Shown piece after piece: positions 1 through 7,700 of a stretch of 33,866 nt of DNA. The position numbers and the translations under genes are program-made. This DNA comes from Bacteroidota bacterium (GTDB taxonomy: Bacteria > Bacteroidota > Ignavibacteria > Ignavibacteriales > Ignavibacteriaceae). Location: positions 1 through 33,866 of the forward strand of contig JAJYOQ010000003.1 in the NCBI GenBank assembly GCA_021796135.1, in the 5' to 3' direction. The notes beneath the pieces were generated by a model. That model was not told the origin of the DNA, ran no database searches, and worked only from the letters and a program-made list of their open reading frames with translations. Numbering within the stretch: the stretch's first letter is position 1; each line of letters opens with the position of its first letter.

Positions 1-316
1 AGTAGCAAAAAAAGAAAGAAACAATTATTATTACATTATTTTTATATTTTTACCTTATTATGAACCTGTTTATTAACATATTTTTTTATAATCTTTCGGT
101 TACCTTTTATTATGACCCAACACGAATGGAAACTATTAAAGAATAGATTTTAGAAGACATAAACTTATTCAAATTTAATAATTTATTAAGTTATTGATCA
201 GTAAAATGCTCAATTTTTATAAAATAAATTCTTTTAATTTTAATACAGTATAAATAATTACATTTTTTTCTAACTTATATTTGCGAAGTTTAATTATAAA
301 CATTTTAGGAGTTTTA
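1..316. other. AT-rich leader region without a gene
   Basis: No open frame with coding character, RNA gene or clear repeat is visible in this very AT-rich stretch. It is the upstream region of the secreted protein starting at 317; the only candidate signal is the promoter element listed at 276-283. Confidence 0.5.
276..283 (+). promoter_or_regulatory. Candidate Bacteroidota-type -7 element (TATATTTG)
   Basis: TATATTTG matches the TAnnTTTG -7 consensus known for the main sigma factor of Bacteroidota. It lies 33 nt before the ATG at 317, leaving a short 5' UTR. No convincing -33 TTTG element is visible, and AT-rich DNA gives chance matches, so this is only a candidate. Confidence 0.3.
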
Positions 317-1873
317 ATGAGAATTTATACTACTATTTTAACAACCGTTTTTTTGTTAATGATAACAGCTTCCGTCAATGCTCAAGTAACTAACTTGCTG
401 GTAAACGGTTCATCAACAGGTTTTACTATGATGTCAGGAGATAAAATTAGCTGGAGTTATAACATTCCAAACGGAGCTTCAACTCTTATACAAATATGGC
501 TTGACGTAAACGGTAACGGTATAATCGATGCCGGCGATGTTCTTTGGCAGTCGTTTACTCAAACCGACAATGATTCCAGCGGTCAAAACGGACCTCCGGA
601 TATGAACAGCGCACTCGGAGCCGTCAGCGTATCTCAGCCTGTTGGGCTTGCTCCGGGTAAATATATAATGGAGCTTACTCAGAATAACCAGAGCGTTTCT
701 ATTGCTGGAACAGTTACTCCTTTGACTTCTCCAGCGTATACTATTTCGGGTAAAGTGACTCCTCCTACCGGGAAAAGCGCTGCAAATATTTTTGTTGAAC
801 TTAGACGAGGCGAAAAGCATCAGCCAAATTTTTGGGATGCTATAACAGATGTAAAAGGAAATTACTCAATTCAAATGACTAGCGATACTGCAGGTAACCC
901 CTGGAGAATTAGTCTTGTATCAAACCCATATCCTCCATATATAATTTCTCCTGTTGAAGATACTGTCGTAATTTCTTCTAATATTACAGGAAAGAATTTT
1001 TCATTTCTCCCGGCAGTCGCACAAATTGCAGGAACAGTAAAAGACGAAAATGGGAATATTATGGTAAATGCGTTTGTCAGCATAAATCCTAATAATTCAA
1101 ATAACTATGTAAATTATAATACTTTAACAAATTCTTCCGGCATTTATCAACTTGGATTGCAAGAATCAGATTTAAGTCAAAATGTTAACGGGTGGAATGT
1201 CGGTTCATATTTTGAAGGTTCTAACAGCACTACGGTAAACTTACTCGACGGTATAGCAGTTGTAAATTCAATTTCACCGGGCGACAGTATTGTAAAAAAC
1301 TTAGTTATTTATAAAGCTAATTCAACTATTTCCGGTACAGTAACTTTAAACGGTATTGCGCCCGGATTTCCAATTCAATTTGTTGCAACAAATCAGGATT
1401 CAGCGCAGTCTTCTGCATTCTCGGATGCTTCAACAGGAAATATTACATTCCAAGTATCAAATAAAATCTATAACTACCACTTACAATTTATTAATATTTC
1501 ACAAACTATTTATAGTTATAATATAGTAGCTCATCCCGGTGATTCAAATGTGAAGATTCAATTAAGTACGACTCCGCTTAGTGTTAAGCAAACATCCGGG
1601 GATGTTCCGAAGCAATTTAATTTGAGTCAAAATTATCCTAACCCATTTAATCCTACTACTGTTATTGAATATTCACTGCCTAAATCAGGCGCTGTAAAAC
1701 TGGCAGTTTATGATATATTGGGAAAAGAAGTTGCAAGTCTTGTAAATGAAAACCAACTCGCGGGCAGCTACAAAGTTGAGTTCAATGCTGATAAACTAGC
1801 AAGCGGAATATACTTCTACCAGATTAGATCGGGCAATTATATTTCGACAAAGAGAATGGTGCTTCTGAAATAA
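317..1873 (+). CDS. Secreted T9SS cargo protein with carboxypeptidase-regulatory-like repeats
   Basis: A 518-aa exported protein of unknown specific function. Start chosen at ATG 317, because AGGAG at 307-311 lies 5 nt upstream and the protein then begins with a typical signal peptide (MRIYTTILTTVFLLMITASVNAQ). An in-frame TTG at 281 would bury that peptide. Visible parts: a Ca-loop-like DVNGNGIIDAGD (63-74); three CarboxypepD_reg-like beta-sandwich modules beginning near residues 142 (TISGKV), 236 (QIAGTV) and 337 (TISGTV); and a C-terminal T9SS sorting domain from about 433 (QNYPNPFNPTT at 438-448) ending in KRMVLLK. By family knowledge it is carried across the outer membrane by the type IX system and released or anchored at the surface. 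No catalytic motif is seen; an adhesin or matrix role is a guess. Confidence 0.85.
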   Translation: MRIYTTILTTVFLLMITASVNAQVTNLLVNGSSTGFTMMSGDKISWSYNIPNGASTLIQIWLDVNGNGIIDAGDVLWQSFTQTDNDSSGQNGPPDMNSALGAVSVSQPVGLAPGKYIMELTQNNQSVSIAGTVTPLTSPAYTISGKVTPPTGKSAANIFVELRRGEKHQPNFWDAITDVKGNYSIQMTSDTAGNPWRISLVSNPYPPYIISPVEDTVVISSNITGKNFSFLPAVAQIAGTVKDENGNIMVNAFVSINPNNSNNYVNYNTLTNSSGIYQLGLQESDLSQNVNGWNVGSYFEGSNSTTVNLLDGIAVVNSISPGDSIVKNLVIYKANSTISGTVTLNGIAPGFPIQFVATNQDSAQSSAFSDASTGNITFQVSNKIYNYHLQFINISQTIYSYNIVAHPGDSNVKIQLSTTPLSVKQTSGDVPKQFNLSQNYPNPFNPTTVIEYSLPKSGAVKLAVYDILGKEVASLVNENQLAGSYKVEFNADKLASGIYFYQIRSGNYISTKRMVLLK

Positions 1874-1900
1874 TAACACTTTAATACTTTTTATTCAAAT

Positions 1901-1947
1901 ACAGCCTAACGGGTTTTTATGGACTTGTTAGGCTGTTTTATTTTTTC
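1901..1947 (+). terminator. Rho-independent terminator
   Basis: Perfect 10-bp stem: ACAGCCTAAC (1901-1910) pairs with GTTAGGCTGT (1927-1936) around a 16-nt loop, followed by TTTATTTTTT. It sits 27 nt after the stop of the + strand secreted protein and before the convergent stop at 1966. The T-run is on the + strand side, so it mainly serves the upstream gene. Confidence 0.8.
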
Positions 1948-1965
1948 GATAATTATAGTAACTGC

Positions 1966-4653
1966 TCACTTCATAAGGATCATTTTTTTTGTATTCTTAA
2001 AATTCTGCTTACCGTCAATTGAATTTGCCTGAATTGTATAAAAATAAATACCGCTGGAAAGTCCTGATGCATTGAAGCTAAGTCTATAATATCCAGGTCC
2101 TTTTGTGCCGGCATCTATTTCATGAACACTTTCACCAAGACTGTTGTAAAACCTGATGATTACATAACTCTCATAAGGAATTGAATACCTTATTACTGTT
2201 GAAGGATTAAATGGATTCGGATAATTCTGGCTTATAGAATATTCAACCGGTTTATTTTCTGTCCCTGTTGACATTGTAGGTAAAGTAAGCAGACTAGCAC
2301 TAACTGCATAGGTTGATGAAGTATCTGCATTTATTGCCTTAACCCTCCACCTGTACCATACATTTACACTAACAGTAGTATCTTGAAATGTTTGTGAATT
2401 TGATGGTAATGTAACAATGGATTCCCAACTAGAATTTCCAGTAGTATCAGTCGTCCTCTCAACGATAAAATTATTTTCATTGTTCGAATTATCGATCCAG
2501 GTAAGGTTAACTTTGTTGATTTTTATGTTCGCTGCAATTAAATCAGTCGGCGCGTTTATTGGATGTGCATTTATAATCAATATTCCCGAATTATATGTTA
2601 TTCCATCCCAGAAACTTCCGCCTCCGGTACTGTATCCACCGTAATAAAATATTCCGTTATACATGAATCTGCTTGCATAATAATAACTTCCCTTCGGAAG
2701 CAAACTGCCGAATGTCCCTTTGTATTCATCATTATTTCCCGCATCCGTATTATAAACAGCAGGAATCCAGTTTGTCCACGTATTTGGATTTACATTAGCT
2801 GCATTATATCCTATCCAGGCAGTAACACCGGCACCTTGACCTGATAAATCAGTTACTCCGCCAATCCATATTTGTGCATATACTGTAACTGAATCTCCTT
2901 TAACTATTACAGCATTTCCGGGATATTGCAGATTAACCCATCCCGGCGGATTGTTGGATGCTACAGTAATACTTCCATCTTTAGTTAAAGCGCTGGGAGT
3001 GCCTTCGTTAAATAAAAATTGCTGTAAATAAACTGGAATATAATTTCCTGAATTTGCGTTTGCAGAAATATTGAATCTGATCTTAAATAATGTTCCGGAA
3101 TTAGCTAAACTAGTTGCACTTGCCGCAGATAATAAAATATTATTACCTTTATTGTTGACTGAAAATGACCAGCCGTTTGTAGATGTTCCGGATGAAACTA
3201 TTTGATTGAATTTAACGATAGATGAATCAAAGGAAATATTTGCCGATAGTGAATAAATTGGGAAAGATGAAACATTTCCGAGCACGACATCTACATCAAC
3301 TGTTTTGCCGATGTTACCCGAAACATCTGAAAGATTTACTTTGGTATCGAACAAACTGATATTTCCTGTAGTTCCGTTAGCGCCGTAAAAATCTGTTGCA
3401 GTTACTATTACTGTTCCTGCTTTAATAACGGACAGCAATCCCGACTGATCAATTTTAGCTAAACCCGAATCGCTGACAGCCCATTTATAAGGAGGAGTTC
3501 CATTGTACGCTTCAAATCGGAGTGTATCTCCTGAAGCAATTGATGCAGTTGTCGGATAAATTGTTAATGAGGATGAATTAATTATATTTAAATTCCCATC
3601 AGCGAAATTGCCCGCCAAGTTTTGATTGAAGAAGATATTAGAAAAACTTAATCCGCAACTACCGTTATAAACCTGTGCAATTTGAAATCTTACCAACATC
3701 AAAACACCGCTTCCCGATAAAGCAGAACTTCCTGCAAAAGCAATCGACATATTCCCGTTACCGTCATAATTGAAAGCAGGGGCAATATAATTCTGAGTCA
3801 TTGTCCCGGTATTAATTATACTGATTGGTGTAAGAATATAATGATTGAATGAAAGGTTAAATTGTCCGGCATAAATACCTAACCCGCTTAAATCTGAAAC
3901 ATATATCGGAATTTCAACAGTTTGTCCGGTGTAAAAAGATGTATCTCGGATTTTTATTCCAAATGATCTTATTTCAATTGTTCCGCTTGTAGAATCAATT
4001 ATTCCAGCAGCATCTCTTGCAATAACTTTTATAAATCCGGGTTTTAATCCGGTTAATATTCCGCTTGAGTTAATATTTGCAGTTGATGGATTGGTAACCG
4101 ACCATGAATAAGGACTTTGACCGCTGTTTGCTGTAAATCCCATTTCCTCACCCACAGTTAGAATTCCTGAACTAGGATAAATTGAAAGAGTTGGTCTTGG
4201 CTGAACATTAAAATATCCGTTGCGGAAAGAAATCGCAGGAGATCCTTCATTGAAATAATTATTGAGAGTATCGGTAAATATCAAATACATATTGCCGCTG
4301 TTAACAGCAGCGACTTTTATAAATAATAAAATACCGTTACCTGTTAAAGGAATTGTTCCTGCAGCGGCGATATCAATTTTATCTGATTTCTGATTATTGT
4401 ACGAAACACTCATTCCTTGAGATAGTGTAGAGTTTGCAGCAACAGAAATAATTCTTAAAATATTTGAATCATACGTAAGCTGAAGTTTGTACGCTAGTAT
4501 ATTCTGACCTGTCAACATGCTGTCGGCATAAATTGGTATATTTAGAGTATCACCTGCAGTGAAGGTGGAGTCATGTATTGATATTCCTATTTGTGCCGAT
4601 GAATATGTAGTACAGAATATTAACAATGCTAAAAATATTAATTTGGTTTTCAT
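1966..4653 (-). CDS. Secreted scaffold-like protein with three cohesin-like modules, T9SS cargo
   Basis: An 895-aa exported multidomain protein. Signal peptide 1-20 (MKTKLIFLALLIFCTTYSSA). Cohesin-like beta-sandwich modules at about 22-150, 231-358 and 435-565, each with the family pattern of a 'GDTLNIPIY'-type first strand, a 'LTYDSNIL'-type motif and 'SGxGxLxxIxF'. Modules 1-2 and 2-3 are separated by bacterial Ig-like (BIG2-type) linkers at about 153-228 and 360-432. Then an unassigned beta domain (570-695), a fibronectin III domain (698-790) and the T9SS sorting domain (NYPNPFNPST at 810-819, end KKMILMK). Cohesins are the dockerin receptors of cellulosome scaffoldins; here this is homology by eye. 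The gene directly upstream in the same direction carries a dockerin. No catalytic domain is visible, so a scaffold or adhesive surface role is inferred. The Shine-Dalgarno site is weak. Confidence 0.8.
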   Translation of the reverse strand: MKTKLIFLALLIFCTTYSSAQIGISIHDSTFTAGDTLNIPIYADSMLTGQNILAYKLQLTYDSNILRIISVAANSTLSQGMSVSYNNQKSDKIDIAAAGTIPLTGNGILLFIKVAAVNSGNMYLIFTDTLNNYFNEGSPAISFRNGYFNVQPRPTLSIYPSSGILTVGEEMGFTANSGQSPYSWSVTNPSTANINSSGILTGLKPGFIKVIARDAAGIIDSTSGTIEIRSFGIKIRDTSFYTGQTVEIPIYVSDLSGLGIYAGQFNLSFNHYILTPISIINTGTMTQNYIAPAFNYDGNGNMSIAFAGSSALSGSGVLMLVRFQIAQVYNGSCGLSFSNIFFNQNLAGNFADGNLNIINSSSLTIYPTTASIASGDTLRFEAYNGTPPYKWAVSDSGLAKIDQSGLLSVIKAGTVIVTATDFYGANGTTGNISLFDTKVNLSDVSGNIGKTVDVDVVLGNVSSFPIYSLSANISFDSSIVKFNQIVSSGTSTNGWSFSVNNKGNNILLSAASATSLANSGTLFKIRFNISANANSGNYIPVYLQQFLFNEGTPSALTKDGSITVASNNPPGWVNLQYPGNAVIVKGDSVTVYAQIWIGGVTDLSGQGAGVTAWIGYNAANVNPNTWTNWIPAVYNTDAGNNDEYKGTFGSLLPKGSYYYASRFMYNGIFYYGGYSTGGGSFWDGITYNSGILIINAHPINAPTDLIAANIKINKVNLTWIDNSNNENNFIVERTTDTTGNSSWESIVTLPSNSQTFQDTTVSVNVWYRWRVKAINADTSSTYAVSASLLTLPTMSTGTENKPVEYSISQNYPNPFNPSTVIRYSIPYESYVIIRFYNSLGESVHEIDAGTKGPGYYRLSFNASGLSSGIYFYTIQANSIDGKQNFKNTKKMILMK

Positions 4654-4682
4654 AATTTTATTACATCCGTATTTTTATTTGA

Positions 4683-4698
4683 GGGGCTATAAAGCCCC
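4683..4698 (-). terminator. GC-rich hairpin between two T9SS cargo genes
   Basis: GGGGCT (4683-4688) pairs with AGCCCC (4693-4698) around a 4-nt loop, standing out in AT-rich DNA. It lies between the stop of the dockerin gene (4718) and the start of the cohesin gene (4653). The minus-strand sequence after the stem is A-rich rather than T-rich, so efficient intrinsic termination is doubtful. It may be an mRNA-stabilising or partial-termination element. Confidence 0.35.
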
Positions 4699-4717
4699 CC
4701 GTAAATTTTTATTAGTA

Positions 4718-7700
4718 TTACTTAAGGAATACTAATTTCTTGGAAGCAACAAACTTGTTAACCTGCAGCCTGTATATGAAAATTCCGCTGCTGACTTTAA
4801 ATCCCTGATCATTTGAACCATCCCAGGTGATATTATATACTCCGGAATTTTGATTCGAATTAACGAGAGTTTTTATCTTTTGACCTTGTATGTTGTATAT
4901 AACCAAATTGACCGGGACGTTATCGTCGGGTAATTGGTATGATATCACCGTTGTCGGATTGAACGGATTCGGATAATTCTGCATTAAACCATATGAAGTC
5001 GGCTTCCCAATGATTTTGATTGTTTCAGAATTTACGGATTTAGAGAAGTTGATTTCGTTAGCAGAGAATTCATTTACCGCAAAATTATATTCTACCTCTC
5101 CCTTTATATCTTTTCCGACATTAAAGCTTAAATTTAATATATTACCGCCGTCATTTACCGGCTTTACGCCGGCGACAGCTATTTTTAAATCACCCGTTTT
5201 GCTGTCAGCAGAATAAGCTAGATTATATTCCGAATATTTATCTCCAAGCTTGCAATCGCTAAGAGTAAACATTGTTGGATCAAATTTCATTTTGAGTTGA
5301 ATTGAAACCAAACCGCCTGAGTTAACTATATTAATAGGTACTGTTAATTTCTCGCCTCTTTTTACCTTGCTTCCAACAATATCTAAGCTAACATTACTAA
5401 CCTTCTGCATTGCGAGATATTTTATTGTTTTTTCGTCAGTCGATGGTGATGATTTTAAGTTAATTTCGGCTGGGAAAAATGAAATCAGCCCAACAGAATA
5501 TTGAAGAACTAATGATGCATCATACGCAGAAATGGTGCTATCGCCGGAGACATCTGCAACCCGTTGCTGCAGAATATTAAATGTATCTAGTGCTACTACA
5601 TTTCGAAGTATTAAAGAGGCGTCAAATGCCTGCACAGTACCGTTTAAGCTTACATCACCCATAATAGGATGAGATGCACCGCTGTTAAGCCATGGATTAA
5701 ATACAACACCGTCTGTTATTGCCTGCCCTGTTCCACCTGAATTTGATGTTGCTGTAGGCCCAGAATCACTTCCCCACCAATTCATTTTTGCATCAATTAC
5801 AAAAGACTTATCTACATTATTAACGCCTAAGTTAGTGTTTTGATAAATATCATTATAATTAATCAGCGGATTAGAAGAGCCGTTTGCAGTTATGCCGTTA
5901 TAATTATTAATGATTGTGGAATTAGAAATGCTCGGGCTTGCGTTATTTGTAGTAACAGCAGCGCCTTTACTCCAATAAATAATACCGGCAAATTTGATTA
6001 CGCAGAATTTTAATCTGCATAACGGGTCTAATGATTGATCTTCAAAAGTAATTCCGTTCCATCCCGCATTTAGATAATCATTAGGAGAACTTTTTGCAGA
6101 GTCAGAATTTGAATCGCCTCCATAAAGATCATCTCTATAATCCGTAAATACTATTTGACTATCCGGTGAAGCTCCGCCTTCAGCAATTAATCCTTTGTTA
6201 ACGTCTAAGCCAGTACCAGGAAGAAATTTTAAGATTACACCCGGCTGAATAGTGAGAACTGAATTACTTGCGATTGTATAATGTGAAAATAAGTAAGGAA
6301 TATTTTTTATCCCGGCAAAGCTGCGCTTTGGTAAAGTAACATCCTGCACCAAAGATTCATTATCAATAATTCCTATCATCTTAAATGTTGTGCCCGAGAC
6401 AATATTTCCTAGCGTAGAAACAGGATAGGAAACTAATGATAATCTTAACGGAGCATAGATTAGATTGTTAAAAGTGCAGCTATCTACAACAGGGTTAGAA
6501 ACTCCGGTTAAATATATTCCCCAGTTATCCTGATCAAATATATCATTTTTAATTTTAGGTGATGCCTGATTAAGATAGATACCTCCGTCGCTATATCTGA
6601 AAATTGTATAATTGATCTGACTTAAGCTGTCATTACTGACATCGGCAAAACTTATTCGGCTTCCCGTTTGTATTGAAGGAGTAGTAGCATTCCCATCTCC
6701 GTTGCAGTCAAACGGATTTCCATAAGCATCGTCGGCTAAATCGGTAAACACAACCTTATTATTAGCCGTTCCATTAATAATTAATGCTCCGTTTACTTGC
6801 CAGCTCCCGCCCTTAAAGACCAATCCTGCAGGCACTGTAATTGTAGTTCCGGAATTAATTGTACATTTAGAATAAACATAATACGTTATGTTGTTATATC
6901 CTCCAAAATTTCTTATTGGAATAGTTCCATCAACAGAATAAGTTTCGGGAACAATTCCAAGCGCAGTAATACCTACATTAAATATTGTATTATTAGCGAA
7001 AGTTGGATTGGAAAATACACTCATTGCAATTGGTGTATAATCTATATTATCTAATAAAGTATTAGTAATAACAGGATGAGCGCTGCCCATTATACCAATT
7101 CCTGCGGTTAGCGACTGTTCAAATGTGCAGCTATCAATCTTTAGATTTCCATTGAATACTCTTACGAGCCCCCAATTATAATTATAATTCCACCACCAAT
7201 AATTATAACCGCCATATCTGAATACACAATTCTTCAAAGAATTTAATGTATCTAAACTTGAAGCATAAAAATCCACACATTCCCATTCGCCTTTAGAGGG
7301 AGCTGAATTGTTGCCGTCATTGTTGGTATCTCCTCCGTTTGAATCATCTTTAATGGAAGTAAATACAATTTTTTGAGTTGTCGTGCCGTTTGCAATTAAT
7401 GCTCCGTTAACAACGATAGAATTATAATCATCAATGGGATGATTATTGATAAGCTTTATTACAACGCCCGGTTCAATTGTTAAAACAGCATTTGGATTTA
7501 TGACTAACTTATTGACGATATATGCAATATTATTTATACCAGCGACATTTCTGGTAAATAAAGTTGCATTCGAAGAAAGCGTTCCTTCAAGAATTCTAAT
7601 TCCTTTACTCCCGTTTGCGGTGAAAGTTATGTTTGAAAAAGTAGGGTTGGATATCAAAGACATTGCTATTGGGTCAAGTCTGCTGCTTTGTAGAATAACA

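Noticed and set aside
281..316. TTG start for the first secreted protein
   Set aside because: It would place 12 extra residues before the signal peptide, while ATG 317 has an AGGAG site at ideal spacing.
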